From positions 25,030,535 through 25,094,534 of the forward strand of contig OY783203.1 in NCBI GenBank assembly GCA_963678705.1: 64,000 nucleotides of DNA, read 5' to 3'. The notes under the pieces were generated by a model, which was not told where the DNA came from, ran no database searches, and was given only the letters and a program-made list of their open reading frames with translations. Source of the DNA: Panorpa germanica (taxonomy: Eukaryota; Arthropoda; Insecta; Mecoptera; Panorpidae). A program made the translations under genes and the position numbers. Positions 38,501-48,767 of this stretch are shown here, one piece after another. Position 1 is the first letter of the stretch. The number at the start of each line of letters is the position of its first letter.

Positions 38501-39370
38501 GCTGACATTGCATTACGTCATTGCAGAAAGTGTGCGCACATGGACGTACGGCTGTGTCACGTGAAAAAAGTTAAGAGACAAGACTGATAATTAATAACTA
38601 GAGATATTGTCAATAGTTATGTAATAACTACTGATGTCGTGTGTGAATAGGTTTTCTTTTTTCCTTATCCTTCTGCACATCCTAAACTGTGGCTGTATGT
38701 GATTCATATAAACCTTTGCAGGAGAATAATTACGTATAGTTTAAATTATGAGAGTTCGGCGGCGACTCATTTTTAAAACAAGTTGTGGGATATAAACTGC
38801 CGATATATCTAAAAAGCCTATTTTTTTATAATGAATATAGAAACCAATAAGATAAAATTCAATATCGTATTATAGATTTATACCGCTCTTATAACCTCTT
38901 TTAAGTATAAGTCACCGCCGAACTATCGTGATTTGGACTATACTTGTATTGTGCATATGCATTTTCATTTTATCTTGAATTTGTGTCATATACATCTTAC
39001 CAAACTTAGTTTTTTAAAATTCGTATTTATTAAAACATAAAATTGAAATATTTAATAAATAAGTAATAGTTTTCGAATAACTCTTTGTATTTCCAAAAAT
39101 GTAGGCTCGCTAACGCAGCTCGTATTTTTACGCTGTCGTCAAACATAAATCCATGTCACATACAATGTGTTTGGTACTGGAGTAATAATATTTTAATGGC
39201 ATAAATTGAGCCTAATTTCATCGACCAAAGGCCTTATATTAGGGCCCCGTTCGATGGCAGCCATTTTAATTTGAATGTTGCGGACATAAAAGTACTAGAT
39301 ACTCAAAAAAGGTTAATGAATTGTAAAGAAATTCTTTGAAAAGAAAATATTACCATTATTATTTACCATT
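35530..39370. other. Non-coding stretch
   Basis: No gene is supported. 36319-36337 is a short AGTAA array. 36725-36800 has an 'aggggtcatccataaa' repeat end and a GC-rich patch, and 36965-37005 resembles 19700-19735. 38396-38587 is open on + with many Cys/His residues (CHVKK, CRKC), but these do not form a spaced zinc finger I recognise. Confidence 0.4.
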
Positions 39371-39375
39371 TGCAT

Positions 39376-39865
39376 TAGGGACGGCGATTCTTCTTAAAAA
39401 AGATCGATTTTTTAATCGATTCGAATTGAAGTCTAAAGTATTGATTCAGAAAAAAATCGAAGTCTAGAAGATCGATTTCTCAAAAATCGATTTTTCGATT
39501 CTTTTTGAGTTTTTATAAAAAAAGATACTAACCCAACAAAAAAAGAAAAGAAAACAATCTTTTAATGATTTTCATTTTATTAATTTTTTTTAAAAAATAC
39601 AAGCTTTTCTTATAATTAAAGAATAAACGAAGAGTAATTTTTGATTAATTTTAATAAAATCATGTAAGTTATTTATTATAGAATGAAATAATTATAATTC
39701 TTAATATTTCATGTCCAAGTTTATAATAAATAATGTAAATAATTGTATAGTTGCATTCTTACAAAAAAAAAAATCGAATCGGTTTTCGGGTGTTTGATTC
39801 TGTGAATCTATCCATTGGTCAAAATCGATTTAAAAAATCGATATTTTAGACTCAAAAAATCCCTA
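39376..39865. mobile_element. hAT-type MITE, TAGGGATGGCGAT family, copy C
   Basis: 490 bp with an exact 8-bp target duplication ATTTGCAT (39368-39375 and 39866-39873). The left end is TAGGGACGGCGATTCTTC, while the right end is reduced to TCCCTA after 'gactcaaaaaa'. The interior matches copies A and B, with repeated ATCGATTTTT blocks and 'agtctagaagatcgatttct'. It is non-coding. The 8-bp duplication identifies the family as hAT. Confidence 0.85.
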
Positions 39866-40208
39866 ATTTGCATGTAATGTTTACATATCCAGTACGGTAT
39901 TTACCTCTAGACTCTACCTATTATTTTTAAAAATTTCAAATCTGTGTTTTCATATTGTGATTTCAATTTCTTTTCTTTTAGGAAATATTGAATATTGATG
40001 TGAAATTGTATGTTTTAGAATATTACATGTGTCATAGGATTCTACATAAAAATAAAAAACTGCATCGCGAAGTATTACGCTATGTAAAAAATGTTTAATT
40101 TTCCTAAAATTTAAATCAACAATGATTATTAATTTGGGTCCGAAACGGTTGACTATGATTTAGGCTAGTATTGGTAGATCAACAAAGTAGATTATAAAAA
40201 ACTGTTTA

Positions 40209-41016
40209 ATGGGCTTGTGTCCTCATTTTTTAGTGGTCGATTTTTCAATTGTTGATTGAAATTGATTAGTGTAATATAAACGGATTGCATTGCATGCTCT
40301 GGCCTACATGAAGATGTTACGGTTTTAATAGTAATAATACTCATAAATTTCAGAGAGAATAGATATTTTTCTTAGCCTTAATCAAATCTGATAGTTAATT
40401 ATCATTAGCCAATGGGCTTGTGTCCTCATTTTTTAGTAGTCGATTTTTCAATTGTTGATTGAAATTGATGTTAATAAATGTGTATTGGCGTGTCTATTTT
40501 ATTAAATATCTAAATATTGACAGAGATATAGCAATTAAAAGTTTGAATTGTAGTTTTAGCGCTAGAAATGGTCGGCCTTATTTTTATGACGTGAAATGCA
40601 TTTTAACGTCAGTTATTTGTTGAGTAGGTCAGTGCTGTGGTAATGTTCTGTAGCTGTTGGTAGTAAAATAATCAAATCAAGTCAAAGAATAAGTTTTTAT
40701 TTTATTTAATCCTGCTAAGGCAGACATAATATTGAAATTTTATTGTTCCTTGAAATAGTTGTAAATAATATTTGATATATAAATACATATAGCAGAGATT
40801 TATGAGCTGTAAGGTTGGCAGCGATTGTGATGTTACATGCATTTGGAATGTGTACAACGTTGAATCCCTTTAATAATTAAAGAGACATAATGACTTTTTT
40901 AATTGTTAATATATAAGGAGTTATTAAAAATAATTGAACATTTGAGGTTCTAGTAACCCACTTTATCAATATATAGTACACTTTTATAGAAATTAAGACA
41001 TAGGACACAAGCCCAT
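40209..41016. mobile_element. TIR element with AATGGGCTTGTGTCC ends (left end duplicated)
   Basis: 'atgggcttgtgtcctcattt' then 'tttag(t)ggtcgatttttcaa' occurs at 40209 and again at 40412. The complement, 'ggacacaagcccat', closes the element at 41016. So 40412-41016 is one complete unit of about 605 bp, and 40209-40411 is an extra left end. A fragment of the same family is at 27165. The target duplication is not clear. There is no coding capacity. Confidence 0.6.
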
Positions 41017-41118
41017 TATAATCTGATTTTGTAAAACAAATGTAGTTTTAAAAACCACTGGTCGTTGTGAACTTCAGAACTTCACACGCAAAGTACGCAT
41101 AGGAGTGTTTCATACTCG

Positions 41119-41151
41119 TATGCCACGACGACGACGACGACGACGACGACG
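41119..41151. repeat. (ACG)n microsatellite, about 10 units
   Basis: A perfect run of ACG triplets is visible. It falls in a minus-strand open frame as a Val run, with no evidence that the frame is coding. Confidence 0.9.
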
Positions 41152-41639
41152 TAACAACGCTTCGTGACGGTGTAAACATTGCGTTCATTAATCATCTGGT
41201 AACCCTGACGCTGGGTGAACGTGAACACTGAACACCCGTCAGAATGCTGACTGCCATGATTCATGCTAATAAAATAGTCTGTGTAGTAATGAAAAATTAT
41301 AATTAAAAAAATTATTAAATGAAAAACCACCTACAAGCTGCCGTTTACAAAACGTTACTGGTTTTCGTAACTTTGGTTTTCGTTTCGGTATTTTATAACT
41401 CTTACATACTTCTTATCTACGAATCTATGTATTATATAATGTGTTATAAATACATAAAACTAATTAATCAAATTTCTAAGTAATGTTTAACTATATATAT
41501 ATAGCTAACTATATATTATATTAATTATATACTATATTATATTATTATATACTATATTCTGCTTTGAACTCATAGATATAAATATAGATTATACATACAT
41601 TATAAGAGAGGTGTGTACACTATATTTTTCGAGTCATGG

Positions 41640-42081
41640 TTTGTACACTGGGTCTTTGAGGGAACCGAAGGATTTTACGAGTTTTCTAAGCTTTCAAAAA
41701 TTCTGGATTACTTCTTGAAGTGTTTACTACATGGCCCAGAAGTTGCCAAAGTCCAAAGTTTAAAACCGTTGTTAATAAAAATTGATAAATAGTAAATAAC
41801 GTGGAAAAAACGGAATATTGTTAAACAATTCGTAATAAATATTAAGATAAACGATTGTAGACTTTTTTATCTTAGACTATAAGCTTTCGAAGGCAACTTT
41901 CACTGGCTCGCCTTTGCAAGTAACCTGCCAGATCCGGAATCTGCTGGAACCTTAAGTCCCTACCACTACCTACATTTTTTAGGGGGCATAGGTAAACCGC
42001 GCTCTGTACTCATGAGAGATAAATAGAAGTTTGAAATTTCAACTGTTCCTTAAAAGACCCAGTATACACACGAAGGGTTAA
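41640..42081. mobile_element. Probable TTAA-type MITE with CACTGGGTCTTT ends
   Basis: 'tgtacactgggtctttgagg' then 'gaac' at 41642 pairs with the complement of 42045-42070 (TATACTGGGTCTTTTAAGG then AAC). The right boundary reads the complement of TTAACCCTTCGTGTG, which suggests a TTAA target site at 42078-42081. The left boundary is eroded. No transposase. Confidence 0.4.
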
Positions 42082-42089
42082 TAACAGAT

Positions 42090-42860
42090 TTCCTAAGTAA
42101 CCCATTCGAGTGACCGAAGTCATTTCCCAATGACTCAACAATATTTACCAATTACCAATGTTTGATTAAAATTCCGAATCCCTGAAGTAATACCTGTAAA
42201 TTTATGGATTTGGATGCCTCCCTTAAAAACACATTCTCTCCATCACACTGCATAATACGATGTGAATTCGGCGAGGGCAAGGGTGAGAATTATCTCACAG
42301 CCCTCAGCTCCCCACACAACACCCTATTCTGATCTAGTTCGTGTCAACTCAGTGGATGTTAATTTTAAGATAAAATGTAAACGATATGGACATTCTTATA
42401 TTGTCACGTTACAGTACAAGGAGAACTGTGGAAGGTAACGATTTGATATTAGGTGTCGTTGTCAAAGTGGCAGTAGCAAGAGCAAATTAATGCACAGCTC
42501 TTCAAGTTCATAGTAACGCTTGTAATTTGAATATTTAAATAAATTTGCATATATTGTAATAATTATTCCCCGCTGGATTTGCAAACAGATTTATATGTAG
42601 ATGAGTCTCCTAATAAATCTTTCCATACTTTTGATCGCGTTGTAATATTCTTTCTCTTATCGTGAATTGTGTTCAAGCAGAAAGTCTGTGGTTGCGTCTG
42701 TTAGCGTCGGTTGGTGTCGGGACGTCGCCGTCGGTGGAGTAGGACGTGGAACGTGGGGCGTCTGGTGCAAATGTATCCCCGTAACGGGGAACATCGCTGC
42801 TGCGTTAAGTATTCATAATATACGTCTGGCATACAACTCTCAATATATTTCTTCAAAACA
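42090..42860. other. Non-coding stretch
   Basis: The GC content rises at 42680-42800, around a run of open frame on both strands, but no motif is recognised. No gene is supported. Confidence 0.35.
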
Positions 42861-42864
42861 TTTA

Positions 42865-43536
42865 GGACCTCCGCACATGGGTCGACTGATTTCAAACTAA
42901 TCGAGCCGTGTTTCGTGACTCTATAGAATTTTTAACAATAGCATAACAAGTGATTTTATTATGTCGTATTTAAATACTTTTGATCAGTATTTGTGCACAT
43001 CTGTGCTCTTGATGTCACCATCAAAAGCATGCCCTACGACATACAAACACAGTCGCCCAAAACATGCTCAAAACCAGTTTAAAATCAGTTGTCTTTCATT
43101 CGTGCCATGTGTTTCACTCGTATACACGTGCGATCTCTCACTAATAACACAGTTCCATTCTCATTCGATTCGAGGCTAAGGTGTGCAATCAGTCGACGAG
43201 TCGACTACCCTATATAATTTTTAACAGTAGCATAATAGGGGATTTTATTGTGTCGTATTTGTATGTATGTATGTATTTAAATACTTTTGAATAGTATATG
43301 TGCACATCTTTGCTCATAATGTCACACTTAAAAGCATGCAACCAAGCATGCCCTGCGACCGAGAAACAGAGTCGCTGAAAACGTGCTCAAAACCAGTTTT
43401 GTTTCGTTCGTGCCGTGTGTTTTCTCTCACTTGAATACACGTTGGTTCTCTCACTAACAACACAGTTCCATTCTCATTCGGTTCGGGCAGATTCGGTGCA
43501 AAAGTTTGCAATCAGTCGCCTCATGTGCGGAGGACC
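42865..43536. mobile_element. PIF/Harbinger-like MITE with TTA target duplication, copy 2
   Basis: 672 bp flanked by TTA (42862-42864 and 43537-43539). The left end is GGACCTCCGCACATGGGTCG and the complement of the right end is GGTCCTCCGCACATGAGGCG. The core appears tandemly duplicated: 'gtgcacatct', 'aaaagcatgc', 'catgctcaaaaccagttt' and 'aacacagttccattctcatt' each occur twice about 300-340 bp apart. It contains a TATG microsatellite (43260-43280). Related to 26408-26964. Confidence 0.7.
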
Positions 43537-43793
43537 TTAGACACATATGTAGGCGGAAAAATTATGCATATATTAAGAGTATTTTAAAGTCTTTTTTATA
43601 CGAGTATTTTGTTTCTTAAGTTGGGCATTATTTCAGTTCTACACCAACAATTTATTATTGAGAGGTTGACATTCCAACAACATGTTTTAGTAATTAAGAC
43701 ATTAACAGAGCACAGGTGTTCTAGTTCATTATTATACTCTCAAACAATCCTTCATTTGATATTAACGAAGTTTATTTCTACATAATTTGTGGG

Positions 43794-44104
43794 TGTACGA
43801 AATAAAACCATGCGAGTAAAATAGATTGAATAATTTATTCAAATATTCAACGATAAAATTAATTTACACTTTTATTAAATAACTTTAACCAAAATCTTAT
43901 AATGTAAAATGGTTGCGAATCATGATACTTGACAGTGTAAAAGCCAGAACACGACTAACTTGCCTCGCTGTATGCCCGTGGCGTACACTGCAATACTCGT
44001 AATGTTGCCATGCGTATAACTTCTACCAGAGACAACAATACATTATAATGTTGGAATGTCAGCAGAGACATATCTTATGTTCTGTACTGATTTTGTACTG
44101 AACA
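43794..44104 (-). repeat. 3' LTR of the BEL/Pao element
   Basis: 311 bp, identical to the 5' LTR. The sequence immediately upstream on the minus strand (CCTGGGCCCCCAATTTA) is not an obvious polypurine tract. Confidence 0.93.
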
Positions 44105-44168
44105 TAAATTGGGGGCCCAGGAAAAATAGATGAGCTCACAACCAATATCAAATTATACAATATTACAT

Positions 44169-44282
44169 AAAATTATTATAAACAAAATTACACAAAATAA
44201 TGTAAACTTCTTAATTCTAATTCTTCTTAAAATTATTATAAACAAAATTACACAAAATAATATAAACTTCTTAATTCTATGG
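44169..44282. repeat. 60-bp tandem duplication in the BEL/Pao 3' region
   Basis: 'aaaattattataaacaaaat' then 'tacacaaaataat(g/a)taaact' and 'tcttaattcta' occurs twice in direct succession, with one clear substitution. Confidence 0.85.
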
Positions 44283-44401
44283 TAGTCTACATAATTTTGT
44301 GAAAATAATATAAAACAAATTAATAACTATCCTAAATATAACAGAAACCGTAATTATCAATATAGCATACAATATCATCAACATAACTGACACAACAATC
44401 A

Positions 44402-46054
44402 TCAAATAGTTACAATAATAGTAACTAGCCAAAAATGTTTCAGTTTAATGATGTTAGAAAATTCTTTAAACAAATCCAACAGTAAAGGTGCTTGTTCTAC
44501 TTCAATGTTGTAAGCATTGCTTTTAGTATCTTCACCTTCTGATGGAAGTATTGTATTTGAATCAGAAATTTTATCTGTTGCTTGTTTTATTTGCGCCAGC
44601 AAGACTGCGCTAATAAGCTCAAGTTGGGGTATTGTAAGTACCTTACTTGATGGAGCCACACTAGACTTGCAGCAAATTAAATTTGTTTTTATCTTGCTAT
44701 TTGAGTTAGGACACTTAAAGGTAAATGTGTCCAAAATAATATTGTGTTTTAAACCTAATGTCATAATAATGGTTGATTTGTTTAATAATGTTTTATAGAC
44801 CTCCAATAGTGAAGGATTGCGTCTAAATCTTTTTTCTAACACATTAAATCTTTGCAGGGCGACTGAGAAAGAATCCCCCAATTCTATTTTATTTACTGGG
44901 CTGAGTAATGGCAAATCAACAGTTGAAGTATTATTTTTAAGTGCTACTGAATTTTGAAAATTATGTTCAGCCTTTAAGTATTCCTCAGAAAACTCATCTG
45001 ATTCCTCTGGGACTTTCTCAGTCGTCCAAGATTGTTCCATAACATTCTCAAGGTTTGTATGGTCATAAATAGCAAGATTACATACAATATTATTATGTGA
45101 ATACTTATTTTGATTATGCAATTTTCTTGGAACCACATTTCCAAATGTGTTTTGTTGATCAATAAATTTTTCTTTATAATTATTGTCATGTGACATATTT
45201 TTATAATTTGAACTATACTCAAGTGCAATTGCACGTCTTTCTAAAAATGAAATAAATTCTGCCATAGTAGGCAGTTTTTCTAAATTTCTTTCCATGTGGA
45301 AAGTGCGGTTAGTAAAGATATCTAATTTTCTACTTAAGGTTGAGATTAAAATCATATCCCATTTGTCTACAGGCTGATCAAGATTTTTTAACGCTTGTAA
45401 TTGCTGTTTGACTTGACATAAAAAAGCCCTTATAGCGACTGCAGTACCTTTCTGCATGTTTGGAATATCAAGTAGTATACTAATATGATTAAAGATTAAT
45501 CTCGCCTTATTTTCATACCGCGCTAACAATAAATCAAGAGCCTCTTTATATGAGCTGTTCACAAGCGGCAGATTTATGATTATTGAAAGAGCCTCATCAA
45601 GGAGATACTTTCTCAAATAAAAAAGTCTTTGTACATCGGACAATGAGGTATTATTATGAACAACTGCTTGGAAGAGCTCATAAAAGGGCTTAAACCTGGT
45701 TATATCCTTGCCATCGAAGTTTGGAATTTCCACCGCTGGAAGCTTCGATGGAACTAAGTTAGGCCTATTAACTTCTTTTAACTTATTGATGCTAGCATTT
45801 AATTTTGCTAGAATATTAAAATACTTTTCTTCAACTTCTTCTATGTCTTCATCATCCTGATCATCAATCTCTAAAATGCTGTACTGCGTGAGCTCGTACG
45901 ATTGAAATGTAGTCATCAACTTTTCTTTTTTCACCTCCAGCAACTCCACTGTAGCGGAGTCGAGAGCCCTTGGGTCGCTGACGTAATTGTCCATCCTTGA
46001 TATTGAACTTTTTGCAGTCGTCCGCGCCGTTCTAAGCCTTTTCAATCCCTCCAT
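44402..46054 (-). CDS. BEL/Pao gag with fused pol remnants, 550 aa
   Basis: Starts at ATG 46054 and is uninterrupted to the stop at 44402. Residues about 100-285 match the gag-like region typical of BEL/Pao (DUF1759): PAVEIPNFDGK, FKPFYELFQAVVHN, KYLLDEAL, and an A-x-L-L-x-R-Y motif. Residues about 338-425 resemble the segment preceding and entering the reverse transcriptase (EQSWTTEKVP, LGDSFSVALQRFNVLEKR). Residues about 460-490 (CKSSVAPSSK, LTIPQLELISA) resemble the post-RT region of Pao-type pol. The CCHC knuckle, aspartic protease, the YxDD catalytic core and the integrase are missing. The junctions keep the frame, so a particle-forming protein without enzymes is plausible. It lies on the minus strand between the leader repeats and the tandem repeat. 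Confidence 0.85.
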   Translation of the reverse strand: MEGLKRLRTARTTAKSSISRMDNYVSDPRALDSATVELLEVKKEKLMTTFQSYELTQYSILEIDDQDDEDIEEVEEKYFNILAKLNASINKLKEVNRPNLVPSKLPAVEIPNFDGKDITRFKPFYELFQAVVHNNTSLSDVQRLFYLRKYLLDEALSIIINLPLVNSSYKEALDLLLARYENKARLIFNHISILLDIPNMQKGTAVAIRAFLCQVKQQLQALKNLDQPVDKWDMILISTLSRKLDIFTNRTFHMERNLEKLPTMAEFISFLERRAIALEYSSNYKNMSHDNNYKEKFIDQQNTFGNVVPRKLHNQNKYSHNNIVCNLAIYDHTNLENVMEQSWTTEKVPEESDEFSEEYLKAEHNFQNSVALKNNTSTVDLPLLSPVNKIELGDSFSVALQRFNVLEKRFRRNPSLLEVYKTLLNKSTIIMTLGLKHNIILDTFTFKCPNSNSKIKTNLICCKSSVAPSSKVLTIPQLELISAVLLAQIKQATDKISDSNTILPSEGEDTKSNAYNIEVEQAPLLLDLFKEFSNIIKLKHFWLVTIIVTI

Positions 46055-46249
46055 ATTGCTTAGGTGATAAAATCGTACTTTTACGATATACGAAACGTGG
46101 ATGACAAAACGAATCCAGCTTAATCCAGCAACTTAAGAAGTTTTTAATAAATTGGTACTTGTAGATAGTAATAATAGCTTTGTACCTTCATGAGTAAAAA
46201 AGTATTTTACTCTCTTCCAGCATCCATGTATCCTTTTCCGTAATGATAA

Positions 46250-46705
46250 CTTTCTTGAATAATTTTTCTTGAAATATAAATGTGTAGTAACCAAATCGTC
46301 TGTGAATCCGCCTAAATCAAGCGTTGCATTACCCAATCAATGGCAATTGATGACTTGCCGGGCCGCCATAGGGTAAATGTAAAAAATAGCTTGTACACGT
46401 GTCGGGTATTATACAGATGTAACCTCAAAACACAACGAGATCACACGCGGTTACCAATGGCTTGTAAGACCAGTTTTGTTTGTAGGAATTAAAACCTTCT
46501 TGAAATGTAATTGTAATATCCAAATCCTCTGTGAATCCGTTAAAATAGAACGTAGCATTACCCAATCAATGGCAATTGTGACTTCTAGAGTCGCCAAGGG
46601 GTAAATGTAAAAAAAACGCCTCAAAACACAACGAAAACACACGCGGTTAATAAACTCGAAGGACCAACTTTGCTTGTAAGGCTCGAAGGACCAGCTTCGC
46701 ATGTA
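46250..46705 (-). repeat. Tandemly repeated leader of the BEL/Pao element
   Basis: Two diverged units share 'cattacccaatcaatggcaa' then 'ttg', '(a/g)gggtaaatgtaaaaaa', 'aacacaacga(g/a)', 'acacgcggtta' and 'cttgtaag', at about 46325-46480 and 46555-46705. The upper unit ends in the primer-binding-like words. The repeat lies between the 5' LTR and the ORF, where packaging signals would be expected. Confidence 0.6.
46626..46700 (-). promoter_or_regulatory. Probable primer-binding site and duplicated copy
   Basis: Just inside the 5' LTR the minus strand reads TGCGAAGC then TGGTCCTTCGAGC. TGG is the usual start of a site complementary to a tRNA 3' CCA end. About 30 bp further on, TTGGTCCTTCGAG occurs again. 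The first copy, 8 nt from the LTR, is the likely primer-binding site. The tRNA is not identified. Confidence 0.5.
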
Positions 46706-47012
46706 CGAAATAAAACCATGCGAGTAAAATAGATTGAATAATTTATTCAAATATTCAACGATAAAATTAATTTACACTTTTATTAAATAACTTTAACCAA
46801 AATCTTATAATGTAAAATGGTTGCGAATCATGATACTTGACAGTGTAAAAGCCAGAACACGACTAACTTGCCTCGCTGTATGCCCGTGGCGTACACTGCA
46901 ATACTCGTAATGTTGCCATGCGTATAACTTCTACCAGAGACAACAATACATTATAATGTTGGAATGTCAGCAGAGACATATCTTATGTTCTGTACTGATT
47001 TTGTACTGAACA
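46702..47012 (-). repeat. 5' LTR of the BEL/Pao element
   Basis: 311 bp, starting (minus strand) at 47012 with TGTTCAGTACAAAATCAGTA and ending ...TTTCGTACA at 46702. No difference from the 3' LTR was found on reading. It should carry the promoter of the element. Confidence 0.93.
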
Positions 47013-47312
47013 GTGGGTACTAACGTTAGAGTCGTCATTGACGATCAGAAAATACAATTATATAATTTAAGACGCAGTGAATTATTCTAAATTATTTTTG
47101 GAAAATGTTTATGAAATTTAAACTTCACTGTGCATTTTTTCTTTTTTAATTCGAAGAAGTTCAACCACATCAGACTTCAATATGTTATTCATCACGTTTA
47201 AATTATGCGAATTTTTAAAGATGCATAATATCAAAACGTTCTGATAGCCGTTAATTTTCTTTCTATTATGTTATATAAATATTCTTTTTTAGCTATCTTA
47301 TTTTATACATAA

Positions 47313-47870
47313 CTAGAGGTTACCCCCGTCAGTGCGACGTCTTTTTGGCGTGTATGATTTGAATCCAATAAAATAATTCGTATTTTCATTTCATATTTAA
47401 TTCTATTTTTAAATTAAAATAATAAACTCGCACAATAATAAAATAATTTTTCAATTTATCAAAATAAAAAATATTTTCAATTTATGCGTTATTTGACTAA
47501 CATTTTTTCAAAATTTGGGAATTTTTTTTCGATTCGTAAATAAGTTACCAAGGTTAGCCTATATACAAAATTTCAACTTTCTAGCACAATTTTTACTCTC
47601 GGCAAATACTACCCTCGTGCTCCCAAATAAAATTTTGAAATTTTGAATTTTTTGTTATTAATAATATACTTAATTATTGCTAGAATCCAGAATGTGAACT
47701 TTCGATAAAGTTCCCTACCGGGCCACCGAATTTCTTCAATCTCCCCTTTTTCAATTTTTGGATTTCTGGATTTTTGAGAAATGTTAGCATTGAATACCTT
47801 AATACCGTGGACTCCAAATGTCTTAGAATTTTTTTCTCTACGAAATAGGAAATTTTCAAAAACTTCCCTG
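47313..47870. repeat. Dispersed repeat, copy 2 of 2 (other copy at 4481-5000)
   Basis: Same phrases as copy 1: 'ggttacccccgtc', 'ttttggcgtgtatgatttga', 'aattttt(t/c)ttcgattcgtaaat', 'ttcaactttctagcacaatt', and 'ttccctaccgggcc'. It begins about 300 bp outside the BEL/Pao element. Class unknown. Minus-strand open frames of about 100 codons overlap it but are not supported as genes. Confidence 0.6.
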
Positions 47871-47879
47871 GAGCCGTTT

Positions 47880-48760
47880 TCGAGATGCCATACAAAATTC
47901 GAACCAGACATATAAACATATAAGAATATAAATAAACACTTGGAACATTATAATATAGAATCTGAAACACAGGTCTTGTACTTTGGCTCATCTTGTTTCC
48001 ATACAGCAAAACATTGTGTATGCTTTTCCAATTGTGGATCTAAAGAGAAACGCGAATAATAGAATCTGAGAACTATCCCACGATTGTAATAAATTTTAAA
48101 ATAATTTAGTTACTTTTAAGTTAACAATAACATATCTTTCTTTCAACCAGAAAAAATGAAACTGTTTGATTACTAATTACCTAATTAGGTACAAGAGATG
48201 CACAACATGTTTGTTAAGATCTCGTATGACACCATATTGTTTTTCACACAACAAAAAAACAATGTACAAATAGTACTTGTAATCATCTCGTAATGGAAGC
48301 GTTCGTATTTACTACTTTGAAGCAGGGAAAGTCTGTTCTTCTTTAGGCTCACATTTAGGACGTGTCCAATCTGCTGCACTTGGAGTGGATTAACGCCCCC
48401 AGCAGTGATAATGTAATATATATTCAAATTTATTCTTATAAAAATCAATTGCGTAAGATAAATATATTTTTTGCAATATGCATGTATTCTCAATTCAGAG
48501 ATATGGAAAAAGTTTTTTTTTTTTTTTTTATAAATTTAATAACTATATCGGAACCCACACAGTTTATTTTTTAAGTGTATCCAGTGTAAATTTGTAATAT
48601 TTTAAATTCCGTCCCTCTTGGCAATAAGCTTCTCAATATAGTATATTATAAATAAAAACTTGAAAACATTATAATATGCAATGACTCACTTTTCACTTTT
48701 TTGCTCGATTTCTCTACTCGTAAATTTTCGTGAAATTTTCAGGAATTGCGCCTTTTGAGT
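47880..48760. other. Non-coding stretch
   Basis: No gene is supported. It includes a T run at 48516-48530. Confidence 0.4.
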
Positions 48761-48767
48761 AAATCGA

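Larger units (their letters stand above)
43794..47012 (-). mobile_element. Internally deleted BEL/Pao LTR retrotransposon, young insertion
   Basis: A 3219-bp element on the minus strand with two 311-bp LTRs that read identical base for base, TG...CA termini (TGTTCAGTAC... and ...TTTCGTACA), and a 5-bp target duplication GTGGG (43789-43793 and 47013-47017). Five-bp duplications are usual for BEL/Pao. Between the LTRs lie a leader, a single 550-codon gag/pol-remnant ORF, and an AT-rich 3' region with a 60-bp tandem repeat. A complete autonomous element of this group needs a far longer gag-pol. Identical LTRs mean recent insertion, so the deleted form itself was copied, presumably with enzymes from a full-length relative. 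Confidence 0.93.

Noticed and set aside
38396-38587. Cys/His-rich 63-codon frame as a zinc-finger gene
   Set aside because: Cys and His spacing does not match a known finger, there are no splice signals of note and the composition is otherwise non-coding.
41082-41330. 82-codon minus-strand frame with a Val run
   Set aside because: The Val run is simply the (ACG)n microsatellite read on the other strand; the rest has no motif.
47609-48009. Overlapping 100- and 109-codon minus-strand frames
   Set aside because: They overlap a dispersed repeat whose other copy at 4.5 kb is not open in the same frame.
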